Shown in pieces: positions 1 to 13,094 of a DNA stretch of 64,000 nucleotides (its first letter is position 1; each line of letters opens with the position of its first letter). Location: contig VZRZ01004923.1 in NCBI GenBank assembly GCA_013398175.1, positions 220,290 through 284,289 on the forward strand, in the 5' to 3' direction. Made by a program: the position numbers and the translations under genes. The notes under the pieces are model-generated. The model searched no databases. It was given only the letters and a program-made list of their open reading frames with translations, and was not told the origin of the DNA. The stretch comes from Climacteris rufus. Lineage: Eukaryota > Chordata > Aves > Passeriformes > Climacteridae.

Positions 1-2430
1 CACTGCAATAACCTTAAAGCTAATCTTATCACGTAACAAACAGACTTTAGTGGGAGAAGATTACAGCTCTGTTCCGGCAAACTTGGATAATATCTCTATC
101 GTTGTATTGAACTTTGGCTATGAACTCTATAAAGCAAAAGAAAGAAAAGCAAATAAAAAATAAACACTCGATTATGTCCTGTGTCCTCTGTGATAAAAGT
201 CTGTACCAGCCTCTGCTCTCACCTTAAAATTTATAAATTGTCTTTTACAAATAAAGACATACTGCAGATTTTATGGTACTTTTGAGAAGGTACTTCATTC
301 TCACACTGACTGACAGAAGAGAAAAGCAACTTAGAAAACCACATTTTCATGGAGTAGGTGAGCAATAATCTGTCAGAAACAAATTGTGATACTGCCACAG
401 CAAATGGAGGGGCAAAAAATCAGAACTGTCACACAGTTAATTCAAATTGAAGGGTGTTAAACAGGATTTGCCCACAACTAGCTTGCACATTTTTTACACT
501 GCATTCTTCAAAATATTCCGTCAAGATGTGCAACTATGGGGCTAAATTGATAAAACTCTTCCAGATATCACAAAAAGAAAGAAAAATAAAATTGGGGTGT
601 GAAAGATGATTGCAAAATATACTGCCATGAGATTTTCAAATTTCAATTGTGTTTTAATGCTACATTTGGGGTTGAAAATAGACACATTCCTTTTCAAAAT
701 ACGCCTATACGGAGTTTCACCATTGCAATTTGGGTACCTGATCTTCAAAACTGGTAAGAATTCAAGAGCATTAAGGGTGAATGAAAAAGTCAAATAAACA
801 AATATACACACAGGAGTATTTGTATATGGACTTTTACATACTTTCTTCTCAAGGCCAAGTTCACAAGTAATAGATTCTAAAAAAATATTTTTTTGTTTGA
901 GTTTTTACTATGAAGTAGAAATGCCAAATTTAAAATGTCTGAATGAAAAAATATTTTTTCCAACATCCCAGTCATGAATATGCCATCACAATATCTTTTA
1001 TTTTTTACTATACACCTTAGTTTCAATATTATAAAGAAGCCTTTTCTAGACACGAAATTGTTGCTGATAAGTGCTTTTTTATTTATGAAATGATGAATGT
1101 TCCCTCCCAGGTCTTGATTCTCATCCTGCAGAAATCTGATTGGCAGAAATCTGTGCATATCCAAACCAGAAACGATCCCTGTTATCCCAGGTGTATGATG
1201 CATAATATGTTTCTTTTTCTCATGATCATTGTAATAAGAGCACAGACTGCATAGTCTTGCTCTGTTATATGAGAAGTTATATAGATTATCTATATTTTCA
1301 TAGAGGGTTTACAGGAGTATGATTATTTTCTATAGAAATATTTTTAAAAGTCCTTTTTAACTGTTAGGATTATATATGTTGAAAAATCATATTTTTAGAA
1401 AAGGGTGTGTTTGATTCTTAATTGTCGGTTTGAAATTTGCCGTTAATTAGATGTGACTACAACCTAACTGTGAGGTTCATTTCATGCTTTTCTGTAACAG
1501 GCCCAAAAATTTTAGAGAGGCAACCTCGTGATTTCATAAGAGACATGATCAAGAATTAATTTTTCTTTGTTTTCATGATATCGTATTTGTGGATTTTTAG
1601 GTTCACAAACATTCAAAAAAACTTAAAAAATTGCAAGTGCCCAAGTGTTGCATTTGTTTTGCTATTCTCCTGATATAGAAGGCAAAATTTGTTGTTCAAT
1701 AGTAGCCTCTCCTTTTTACCACATCACACAGTGCCGATGAAGTCAGCAGGGACGGGACATGCCTCTCAGCTCCAGGCTGCACACTGTGGGCCAGCCAGCA
1801 AGCTCCTGCAGCCAAGGCTACATTTATTGCACCCTGTTTCACAGGGGCCATTGCCTTACTGGGAACAACTTCTGCTTCCAGCAGAACAGGAGCTCATGTA
1901 GTGAGAGGTGACATTTTTCAGAAGAAATCGTACTCCTCTTTTGTCAAGTATCTTGATAATAGCAAACAAAGCTAGCAAGCTTGTTCCAAAATGAAGCTTG
2001 CAGGCTGAGAGGAGAAGAAGAGCATTTACAATATGGAATTGATCCATTTTAAGCATTCTAGTTGGCAAATGTGTTAGAGAGGAAAAAAATCAGAGTCTGC
2101 AATAGATAATCTGGCATGAATCAGAAACAATATTTTGTAGGTGGGCCCAGCACAAAGCAAGGTCCATTAGGCTCAAAGGACACTGCAACAGAACAATGGA
2201 AGCAGACAGGAAGTCTGCACTAATAAATATGCCCATTGGGCCAGTGCCACTGCCTAGCATGGCATAGATACATACAGAAGGATTATACACTAAATGGTGC
2301 AAACACAGTCCAGTCCATCTGTCATAAACATTAAGTCCAAAGGCCACAGGTGCAGATGGCACTAAAAAGTAAAAATTACACCCAGACAGAGACCACTTCG
2401 TGTAACATGGAGAAGAAAAAAACAATCCAG

Positions 2431-2462
2431 CAAAACAAAACAAAACAAAAAAAACCAAAAAA
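2431..2462. repeat. (CAAAA)n A-rich simple repeat
   Basis: Consecutive CAAAA units grade into an A-run. It is low-complexity sequence with no sign of coding use. Confidence 0.75.
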
Positions 2463-4470
2463 TTCCAGTAATTTGTTTTCAATCAATAAATGTTCTCAGA
2501 ATGTCCTTGGCAATCTCTATGTCTTCCTTTCCCCCTGTCATTGTACATGCATAACATAAATTTTATTTCATGAAAGTACTTTGAACATTTAGGATCATTT
2601 TTTTATTCAGTTAAACAGATCTACCAGATACTTTAGGAAAAGACAAAGAGTTTAAAGTAAGAATAAGTCCTTCATTCTACTATGTGGAGAATAGAATGTT
2701 TTGCCTTTGGACATGGAATGCTAGACTCCAAGTATATTTTATTTGAGGAATGTTCCCATACCAAAAAGCTTAATAAAAAAAGGACAGTGTGCTTCCCTCT
2801 CCAATAGTCCAGATAAACAGAAAGGAAAGTTGCATATTACTAAGTTTTAAAAACTAAATAACGTCTGCTTTTTAGTAATTTTACATTACACTTGCACATG
2901 ACACTGATTTCTCATACTGAAGTATCCTTAATGCATTCATAATATATCTCTGCAGATTATACACATGAAGGTGGCTAAATGCCACAGAACACACTTTATT
3001 ATAGTAGGATTTGATTCACCATAGTTTTCTTTCATTATCACCACAAGCTAGTAAACAAATACACAGGGCTAAATCAGAACAGACCACCAAAAAATAGTTC
3101 TAGAGAACAGTCCTTCCAAGTGAAATAAATCCTCAGATTAAACACTGACACTTCAAGATTTTTTCTTTATCTGCTAAATCAACTGTATCTCAAACCTATG
3201 GAAGTCAGAATTTCAAGTTTGTCCTTTTAAAGCCAGTCTTTGATGCAGTTGTAGAACCTGTACAAGCACTTCTCGAGTTGTCATCTTGATTAAAGGTAGG
3301 ATGCCAACTCTGTAGCAGCACTTACAAAACAGCTTTAAAATTATAACCAAATGCTTATATCTTTGATGGGGTGTTGGATAATCTTTAACAAAGAAACAAA
3401 ACCATCCAAGAATATAATCCTAATCCAACTGTATAATGCCTTTGAAATTCTTGGCAACCCCAGTTTTGTTTCAGAAAGAGTAGTTTTATTAATGCCAATC
3501 TCCTGATTTTTTTTCTTTCTTCAAGAATAAGCATTATCTTTCCATCTTACTCAGCATTGTCCATTGTGCCTCATTCATTTTGATCATGAAATCTGACCTC
3601 CAGAAATCACTGAAAGAAACCATGATGCCTTTGGAACAGCAGTAGCTGTAAGATTGCATAAGCAGGTATATAGGATGGGCTGCATTTTCTCTTTGTTCTG
3701 GATAGAGTTTTTGTAACTGGGCAGCAGACACTGTAAACACCGAAATTATTATGCATTCTGTTTCTTTGTTGTACTTGCAACCAAATACTATAAAGATCTA
3801 ATAATACAGAAATAAATTAACTGAATGTTATTTCCAAAATATTAAAGAATCATTAAAAAGCCTCAAGTTGTACCATTTTTATTTTTAAGAAGCACATCCC
3901 CATTAAGCAAGGATTTGAGTATGGTTTCTACAAGAGATAACAATGGGCAGCATCAATGCTGTTTTCCTAAAGTCTCAAATTTAAATCATTTAGAAAAGGA
4001 GTGGTGTTTGGGGTTTTATATTTTTGGGTTTTTTAAGATCTAAAAGTGTAAACAGTGACGTTGAAGATATATTTCTTTATGTAATATCAGAGGATTGTAG
4101 TATTTCAGTTTTGCCTTCCATCTGTGGTGGGATCTAAAGTCTCATAAGCAGAGCACATTCCTGTTTAACAGCTGACTACCTAAAGTTATCTGGGTTAGCC
4201 ATAGTTTAGAACTAGGGACTTTTCCAGAATCCAGTTTCTAAGTATTTATTCCCACACTGATACTGCAATGATAGCTGTAACTACAGCTCCTCCTACATGT
4301 TCTGCTACACTTGTCCTCAGTGACCAGGAATGACAAGAGAAAAGTTCCTCTCTCATTGACAAAGTCTGTTGGTGCAACTGTGAGCAGGTGAGGCCTTGCT
4401 CTGGCATGTATTAAGTCAGCCAACTCTCATAGCTACCACAAGAATCAATAAATGTGATGCCATACCCAGC

Positions 4471-4500
4471 CTTACTTATCTTACAAGGCTTACTTATCTT
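4471..4500. repeat. Spaced 12-bp direct repeat
   Basis: The 12-mer CTTACTTATCTT occurs at 4471-4482 and again at 4489-4500, so the period is 18 bp. It looks like a small slippage duplication. Confidence 0.6.
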
Positions 4501-5589
4501 TGCCACTGTGGTGACACCTATTCACACAATTATAGATCACTCATTTCCTGTTAGCACGGAACTTAGGCAGAGTTTGGTCCCGTTTCCATTCGTACACTAG
4601 GACGTCCAAGAGCCCTAAGAGACAGCTTCCTATGCCAGGATATATGGAAAGAACTATCCATCACTAGACATTACTTCCCATGCCCTTATTTCCCTATCTC
4701 CTTTTGTGCTACTGTACACCAATAGCAATAACTAAGGATGATGCTGTCAGAGTTAGGGCTCAGAAAAGCAATGAAGCTGTTGCCTGGGCCCCACCCTGAG
4801 GTAATCTGACTGAACAGGACATGCTAAAACTATCCAGGAAAACATGAAGAGAAAATAAGAAATTATTGAGAGAAAACAAAGTGAGAAGACTGTTTTTTGG
4901 AAGGAGACTGAAGCAGGAAAGAGATAACCAGAGAGGTGAAAAAGAATATGTAAAAAAAAAGTTATTAGAAATGACACAAGTCTTGTAAGCAGTTCTGCTT
5001 GCTGGGTAGTCCTGCATTTGATCAACCCAGCCTGAGTCAGGACTACAAACCAAACTTGTAAACATACTATGCAAATATCAAACTTGCTTCTGCAATAAGG
5101 AGGAAGCAAGGAGAGCAGAGGTATTTTCCTTGGCCTAACAGAAGAACATCTGGACCGGACAGATTGAACATTCTGGCACAACTCCAGGACTGATTACATT
5201 GATATCTTCCCAGCAACTTCTTAATATCTTTCAGAGTATAAATCCTTAGAGTAAAAGATTGATTACAATGTAAAGAACATTTCCATGTAGAGTATTTTCT
5301 ACCAATGACCCAAAAGACTTCATGGTACCTTTCCTTTTAGCTCCCAGTCCTCACAGTTAATCATGTTGATTTGGCATAAGGAAAAGGTAGACTTACAAAT
5401 ATCTGTTAATCACTCACTTTGTTCTACTATTTTTAATTCCAAGCATAAATGCATCAGATTTCTTTTGATTTCCTTGACACAGTTCTTTCTTCATTAGCAA
5501 AAATATTCACATCAAATTTCAGGGAAAAAGAAAAAAACAGAGCATAAACACCATCAAATCAAACCAAGACACAATTCAGAATCCATAGG

Positions 5590-5901
5590 TGTCGCAGTAA
5601 CAACACAAAAGAAGAGGAGACACCTGTTACCAGCAAGGAGGAGAGAGCAGGAAGGGGGGGCAAGGCCCGCCTTCTTTTATTTTATATACAGTTAGAAATC
5701 ACTATTCCTTGGAGGAAATCAGTTCTTCCTCCCTCAATTACAGTGGTCAAAGGAAATGTCCATCAAAGTTCTGTGTCCAGGAGAAAGGAATGTAAATTAT
5801 AAGATACAGTTACAATAACATGGCCATGTTTACATATAAAAGTGTGAGAAACTAGCTACAAAAGAATGACAACATCCAGAACTGCAAAAATCAAGGCAAC
5901 A
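5590..5901 (-). mobile_element. Solo LTR of an endogenous retrovirus with 6-bp target duplication
   Basis: This 312-bp unit begins TGTCGC and ends GGCAACA on the plus strand, giving the TG...CA termini of an LTR. It is flanked by a perfect 6-bp direct repeat, CATAGG, at 5584-5589 and 5902-5907. Read on the minus strand it has a TATA-type box (TATATAAAATAAAAG) about two thirds of the way along, followed by a C-rich then T-rich segment, the order expected for U3-R-U5. There is no internal retroviral sequence or second LTR, so it is a solo LTR left by recombination between the two ends. A 6-bp duplication is typical of alpharetrovirus/ERVK-like (class II) integrases, so the class II label is inference. 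The intact duplication suggests a fairly young insertion. Confidence 0.85.
5674..5688 (-). promoter_or_regulatory. TATA box of the solo LTR (with overlapping AATAAA)
   Basis: The minus strand reads TATATAAAATAAAAG in the U3/R-like part of the LTR. The same string contains AATAAA, so TATA and polyadenylation signal overlap or lie close together, as in other compact LTRs. Present activity is unknown. Confidence 0.55.
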
Positions 5902-6364
5902 CATAGGCCACTGCTTTCCTAGCAACAGCATTCACCACCCGGGCCAAACAGCTGTACTCAGTACATATCCAACATTGCAGGAGCAACAGCAAGAACTACT
6001 CTGCAGAAAGAATCCTCCCAGCAGACAAAGGAGTTTCAGAGATGTGTATAAGATCTTAGTTTACATCTAGAATGCCAATTTTTTTTATATTTTTCATTAC
6101 TACCCATGTAAAAACAATACTTTGCCCTTATGAATTAGTAAACCAATATTTAACTACTACTGCCTAACTTGAATCAAATCTCTTGCAATATTTAGAGTTT
6201 CATCAGAGTTCCTCTAAAACCCAGATTCCTCTGATGCATATGAATGGGTGAGCTTCTTTAGGAGCCAGTAGACACTAATCACTTACGAGGAAAATGTTAT
6301 TTCAGAAGTTACAACACTATTATTTTCTCAGGATTGCTCTGCCTAATTTTTTTTTTTTTTTTAC

Positions 6365-6925
6365 CTGCAAGCATCTCTTTCCCACATTAAACAAGTCCTA
6401 CTTTCTCAAAGTTTCTTCACAGCACATATGCTCCAGCCTCCAACCACCTTGATGGTTCTCTGCTGAACTTGCTCCAGTCAATCAACTTCTGTCTTATATG
6501 GAGTTACCTAGAACTGGATGCCATGTGGCCTTGCTAGTACCAAGTAAAAGGAAATCACAACTTTCTTTGCTCTACTAGCTAGTCTGCTGTTGACACAGAC
6601 CGGTGTTTTGTTACATTTCATCACTGTCAACAAAATGTTTAACCCACTGTCCACCAAGCCACTTATGAAGTTACTGAACAGGGTGGACTTCTGGATAGTT
6701 GCCTGCGGAACTCAGACAACAAAGCAGAGCATGAACCATTAGCCACTACCCCTGGAGATCGATGATCCATCCAGTTTTGTACCCACATACCAGTACATCC
6801 ATCTAGTCCACAAACCTTTTACATCAGTATGAGGAGAAACTGTGGGAGATTGTGTTGAAAAACTTGCGTAAGTCAAAGCAGGTGACATCCCCTTGTCCCC
6901 TTAAATATGAATCCAGATCTCATTG
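6365..6925 (-). mobile_element. Decayed CR1-type LINE fragment (ORF2 region)
   Basis: Read on the minus strand, this matches the order of the CR1 ORF2 segment downstream of the reverse transcriptase core. The stretch around plus 6850-6890, in reverse, is a degraded form of the CR1 motif LDFSKAFDTV, recognisable as FDLRKFFNT. Plus 6700-6800 resembles the inverted VPQGSVLGP/INDL region, and plus 6440-6500 the inverted part encoding the later lysine/arginine-rich segment. Many substitutions, indels and stops show an old, inactive copy. A T-run at 6347-6362 borders it. Boundaries are approximate. Confidence 0.7.
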
Positions 6926-9473
6926 TAGAGGCTACTGTGTTGGTCAAGAACTAAAATCCACAATACTGCACTTCTGTGTAAGATAATGTGATATAAGTAT
7001 ACCAGGTATAATTATTCATATTCTCTGTGGTCGTCTTCACCACAAACATTAAGATACCAGAAAATCTTTACTCATATATTTTCTCTGAAGTAGCATAAAT
7101 CTGCTAGCAAAATGGAATATTTTTGACATATGTGATCACATGACTAACACTTCTATAGAAGCACTACTAATAAAATTATTACCAAGAAAAATAAAATATT
7201 TCTATGAGTCAAGTTCATGGGAAATGTGTTTCGGTTTCATGCTGTTTAAAGCTGCAGTTAGTATTTTTTCAGACTTTTTTCCATATTTCCTCTGATTTTA
7301 ATTAAATGTTTTCTTAAGTTTAACATCTTAATTCCCAGAAAAAAATAATGTCCACATGAACTTGCTGAGAACATAAAATATATTAATGAGCTTCTAAGTA
7401 TTATTTCCCTGCAGAAATTTCACAGTGCTCTGAATATATGCATATACTTATATAGATATAAAATATGAGTGTATTGATTAAAATATAATATATTTAAACA
7501 TAGATAAACAGTTTTCAGAAGAACACATTTCTTTTTCTGAACCAACACAACCCCCCCCCAAAGAATAATAAAAGAATGTATTTAACTAACCTTGCTTTAA
7601 TTGTATTTTTACAGCGTTGGGAAAACCTAATGCATACAACTGAAACTGAGATGTGCCATTTGAATAAAAAAGGAAAAATAAACCTTGGAAAAAGGAAAAA
7701 TGAAACATACTTGTTAAATATTTTCTATTCTGTGAAGCATATTCTTAATAACTCCTTGCACCATATTGAGTGATCACAGACATATACTACAGATCTTGGT
7801 GTGTTACAAGGTGTTGATAGCAGAGTTATTTTGTCAGTTAGAGACAAACATAAGATTCAATCTTAGAAGAAACTTGTTAAAAACATAATAATCTTCTGAA
7901 GTGACTTTGCTTGTAAACATAAACATGAATATGTACTACAAAAACTGAATTCACAATTATTTTGTTTACAGTTGGTAGTGTAAATATTAAACTCTTAGAA
8001 ATACATAGGTGTAAGAGAAATAACTGAGAAATTTTCTAGGAAAAGGGAGTGATTTTCAGAGTTTCTAGAAGGCCTTAATACAACGTATAACTCAATGTTA
8101 ACATCATAAAAGCTACAGATTCTCAGCTTTAGGTCTCTCCATATTGTCAGTTGGTTGCTTTTTTTTGTGTTTCCAGGATACATAAGATGTATGTGGGGTT
8201 TTGTGTTCCCAGGATATGTAAAACTTGTATCAGCTCTCTATGGATTTCAGTGGCAAGCAAAGAATATCAAGAAGAGACTGGAGTCTAAAGTTTCAACTTG
8301 ATACAAAAGAAAGTGAAGCAATGAAAAAGAAAAGCTTAGTATTGACTGGAGCTATGCAGTGAAAAGGACAGGTAACAAAGTTCCAACAGAATTCCTGGAT
8401 AAAGCGAAAAACGCCCAAACCACGCTACACCATGCAATTTAATATAATCAGGGAAAAATCACCATTTCTGATCCCTAAAGCATATTAGAAATAAAGATGC
8501 TCCATAGATAGGTTTCAGTAAAATGATAGAACAATCAAAAAGGAAACTGTTATATTCATGTTTTCTTGAGATATATGTCTACATTTCCCAGAATTACACC
8601 GATTCCTTAGGCTGTCTTTTAATTCCTGAAATGGGTGAAAAATATATTTTTTCCCACATCGAATGTTTGAAATTAGAGTTTATTTGCCTGCATTTATCAT
8701 TCGAATTTATTGGCTCTAATTTATTTAAGTTTATTTTGCAATCTGCAGGTTGACAACATAATTACTGGCAAGGAGACTGAATTTATTCAATTGCTGGTGC
8801 AAAAGCCACAGTCTCTTGTTTATATGGGGAGATTTTCACTAGCACTGCTATCTCGGTCACTGATCACCACTGACTGAATCACTGCTATTCCCATCTGGAC
8901 ACAAGCCCACATTTTTTGGATACATGCTTAAACAGAATACAAAGCTTTATAGTTGAATGACAGATACCTTCATATCAGGTAACACAGAGATGATGGTAGT
9001 CACCCCTGTACCCACATGCACTAAGAATGAACAAATGTATCCCTGACTTAAACAAACATAAAATGTAGCTGTATAATGGCAGGATAATTTAACTATGAGT
9101 TGCTACTTTGTAAGGAAGAATTTTTACAAAACCTCAAGAAAAGATTAAGTCAAAGACATCAGAAGAGAAGGGAAAAAAATGAGAACGTGATGTTCCTATA
9201 CCTTTCTGTATGAGTGTAATACCACAATCGAGAAAATATCAAACATTTACCTATGAGAGACTGGGAACTTCAGTGATAAAGTAAATCTTTAGTTTCTTAG
9301 TCATAAACAGCTTGGCTGCAATCTTCTATCTTTGGTCAGGATACATATAACAACAAACTTCTAACATAGCTTTACACTTGACTAAATTTCACGTTTTCAG
9401 CAACATTATTTTGGTCTCTGAATTTTGGGGGTTTGTATTCCATGAGTTACGGGGGGGAAAAAAAGAAAAAAAA
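6926..9473. other. AT-rich non-coding sequence
   Basis: I see no supported gene or repeat family here. The short open frames have no recognisable motifs. The right end runs into a G-run and A-rich tract bordering the assembly gap. Confidence 0.55.
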
Positions 9474-9887
9474 NNNNNNNNNNNNNNNNNNNNNNNNNNN
9501 NNNNNNNNNNNNNNNNNNNNNNNNNNNNNNNNNNNNNNNNNNNNNNNNNNNNNNNNNNNNNNNNNNNNNNNNNNNNNNNNNNNNNNNNNNNNNNNNNNNN
9601 NNNNNNNNNNNNNNNNNNNNNNNNNNNNNNNNNNNNNNNNNNNNNNNNNNNNNNNNNNNNNNNNNNNNNNNNNNNNNNNNNNNNNNNNNNNNNNNNNNNN
9701 NNNNNNNNNNNNNNNNNNNNNNNNNNNNNNNNNNNNNNNNNNNNNNNNNNNNNNNNNNNNNNNNNNNNNNNNNNNNNNNNNNNNNNNNNNNNNNNNNNNN
9801 NNNNNNNNNNNNNNNNNNNNNNNNNNNNNNNNNNNNNNNNNNNNNNNNNNNNNNNNNNNNNNNNNNNNNNNNNNNNNNNNNNNNNNN
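9474..9887. other. Assembly gap (414 N)
   Basis: A run of N is bordered on the left by seven G and an A-rich stretch and on the right by eleven A. The gap probably interrupts a purine-rich low-complexity tract that assembly could not cross. Open frames spanning it are artefacts of N translation. Confidence 0.95.
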
Positions 9888-12800
9888 AAAAAAAAAAAGT
9901 GATATGTAAAATGCAATTGGAAAATATTGTTAGTCAAAATGATACGGACAACAGAATTTTACGTGAGGAAAGAATGTGCATTTGACTTTTGGATTCAAGC
10001 CTATTTTTTCAATGCACAATCAAATCCAGGAGTGAAATCACTACTGAAGGTTGTTTCTACCATTTAAAAGAAGAACAGAATCGAACTGAATGGAATTGAG
10101 TCCAAGCTTCTGGTAAAAATTTGGACTCATAGTGGAAATTGTCATTTGACATGACATCATTTGTATGCCACACTATTACTTTGGACCAAATCCTGTGTCG
10201 TGAAATAAATGAGATTTATTCTAAGTTTCCTTTGACCCAGGGAACAAAAAAACAAAAAAATAAATAGTGAAACAAGCCGTAGAGCTCCTGGTCTCACCAC
10301 TGATTCAAACATGAGCACTTCATTGGCTTCACCAAATCCAGCACTTTATACTACAAGTATAAATGGAGATATTTACATGAAAATCCATGGATTAGAAGAC
10401 CTGTGTGTGATTTTATAGAGAGAATTGTAGCAAAAACATATCCCGGGTCAGATATGCAACAGCAGTTTGTAAAATCTCTCTCTCTTTCCCTCTTCAGTTT
10501 TTACTGTTGATAGCTGCTACTGATACCAGGGAATCCCTCCCGTTCAGTAATTCTCCCTTTAAAGTCCTCGGAGCTTCCTTCACACTAATGGCACAAAGCA
10601 CAAGTGCCTGTGAAAAAGGTTTGCAGAGTCTCTGTCTGGTTCCTGCCACTTTTAAGAGCATGATAAAGCAAATGAAAAGAAAGTATGATTTTCAAAGGTG
10701 TTGGATTCTTTCCAATGCCTCCATAGTCAATTTAAAGAAGCACATAATAGGTAAGAAGAACAAGTGAAGAGGATTTTCAATATTTACTGTGTTTGTAGCT
10801 CTAGTCTCTTTAAAGGTATGGGAAATTTCTCCCTAAACTGATAGATTGTAGAAGTAAGTTGATAGTAGAATCAAAATAGAACATATTCCCTTTTATCTGG
10901 TGACAATTTTTTTGCAATTCCTTGATATTCAACAATCACAATTCAACAGCAAGCTACTTTTCAAAGTACTTAGTAAAAGCGCAAAGAAACAGAATGGGGA
11001 CAGGCAGGTTGCTCTTTCTAGATCCACAGAAAGCAGCTTGAACAGAGGTTTTTCAGAGAGGAGATTTTGCAGCTAATATATATTGAAGGATCTTTTCATG
11101 CACAGACTATAGACAGTGATTCTTTTTCTTGCTTTAAATCACAAAAGGAAACCACGAGCAAACAATGGCTTTAAAAAGTGAAACAAAAGATAATTCAACT
11201 TTATATACAGTGTCTGTATGCCTCCCCACATCCCCCTACATATCTATGTATATACACAAAGAAAGACTTTTACAATGCATAATTATCCAAAATTGTTACC
11301 AAAAATTAGAAAAATTCTGTTGTTGCTTTAACTTCCAATATTTGAAAATATGTTCCCTACAAATTATCCTTTCTCCCACTGTTTTATTTTTTGCTACATA
11401 GCCATCAGCTAGATGTATTTATCCCTGCAATATGTAATAAGTATTACACATTGGTTTCAATAATGATTCCATCAAACAAGGTTTCCAGCATCTGTCTGCA
11501 AGCTATAACATGCAACATGCAACGTGTTGTTGATTAAATTGATCTGTTTAAGCAGTGTGACATTATCATATTGTCACAACTGTGTTTAATCTGTCTTTCA
11601 AAGAAAATAGGAATATTGGCTGTAAACCACTCTAAGCCTTTACCCCAGTTTAAGGAAAAGTTAAAGATCAAAAGTACGGAGCATAAATACATAAAGCCTT
11701 GGCACTCTGCTTCCATTCCAGCACTCTGCACTGACCTCTACTGGTTTCTCTACTGTAGCGTTCACGAATATGAAATAATCCACTTTTATGGAACTTTTGC
11801 ATTCTTTTCTTCAAATTCAGGGAAAAAGTAAACTGTATCCCACCCTGCTAACTTCTCCCTGACTGAAGGTCATAAAGAGATCAAGCTTCCAACTATTGGC
11901 GGCAGTTTATCTCTAGTGAATGAGACACTATGAAAAATCATCAGCTAAAAAAAATACCTAACAGTACATATACAACTGTAGAAAGGTATTAAATCAAACT
12001 CTATCTTAACAAATTTGTTATGAATAGTCTGTCACATTTTTTTTTTATTTAACTGCCATCTCATGTCTCATGTCATCATTAGATGTTTGCTTTATAAATT
12101 TTTGTGGTTTACTATACAATTCCAAGCAGCTTACTCATTATGAGGATCAGAAGTACTACAACACAAATACCAAAGGTGTGAATATAAATGTAAGATCTTT
12201 AATGATCCCCATTTAACATACTTCTGCTTCACTCTAGAACGTACTTCAGTAGAAATATTTGCTTTAATTAGGGCAGAGCTTGCAGCTTTTTTAACCATAT
12301 GCCAGTGGATCAAAGTACAGTTGCAAGCTTGGCAAAATAAAAGTGTCACTGTAAACACTTTGTCAAACCAAAGACATTACCCCATCTTACTGAGAGAAGT
12401 GATGTACTCACCACATCTTTTATACCACTAAACGAAGTTCAAACCATCCATTTTTTAACTGATCACAAGGAAAACTAAATATCTAGTTCTTTGTGTGCCT
12501 TACAGTAAAAAGCAACTGCAGTTAGTCATAAGTAAACGAGCAAACTTTTCCATCCTCATTTACCAAAGAACACTTTCGTTTCAGCAAAACCCAAAACTTT
12601 CCAATTTTAAAAGCATATTTTTAGATTTCTTTGTTATATAAGTCTTTAAATATGAATAACAGTTTTACATATCATAAGAACTTCATTTTCTCTCACGGCT
12701 CTATCAGTGAGTGACTCCAAACAATTTTTTTTAAAATTATTTTTAAGTCACCTATACTGGCTGGAAAAAACCCTACGATTGTTGACCACAAAAACACTGA

Positions 12801-13094
12801 AGCTTTGTTGTTCTATTGGTATAGATAGCAAAGTAGATCAGATACCATTAATTCAGTTTCAGAACAGCAAGATCCCCGTTATTCATGAAGCTATTTCTGT
12901 GCAATAATGCATTTTTCTTTCATTTTTCTTTATAACCTCTTCAGATCCTGAATATAAACAAATCACTCAGATATTCATCATGAGTCTTTAATATATTATA
13001 CTGTATAAATATCTGACTCTGACATCCTTTTTTTTTTTTTTTTTTTAAATCATCTTCTCCGACTTGTGGAACACTCATATTTCTCTCCCTTCTT
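9888..13094. other. AT-rich non-coding sequence
   Basis: No gene or mobile element is supported. The region ends with a T-run near 13029-13047 and a pyrimidine-rich stretch leading into the CpG-rich patch. If the minus-strand exon series at 13.4-15 kb is real, this would be intron downstream of its last visible exon. Confidence 0.5.

Larger units (their letters stand above)
1..5583. other. AT-rich non-coding sequence
   Basis: No gene, RNA gene or recognisable mobile element is supported here. Open frames occur on both strands without codon-like composition or family motifs. It holds a short A-rich tract near 2431, an 18-bp spaced direct repeat at 4471, and a weak exon candidate at 3551-3730 (minus strand) discussed in the findings. 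The stretch 4750-5180 has a somewhat LTR-like texture, but no terminal repeats or duplicated target could be found. Confidence 0.55.

Noticed and set aside
2090..2482. 130-codon hydrophobic minus-strand open frame
   Set aside because: The N-terminal part is translated from a simple A-rich repeat, and the rest matches no membrane protein that I know.
4753..5181. 142-codon minus-strand frame and LTR-like texture
   Set aside because: No TG...CA ends with duplicated flanks could be found, and the translation has no retroviral or cellular motif.
9378..9937. Open frames of about 160-180 codons on both strands
   Set aside because: They run through the assembly gap, so almost all residues are unknown.
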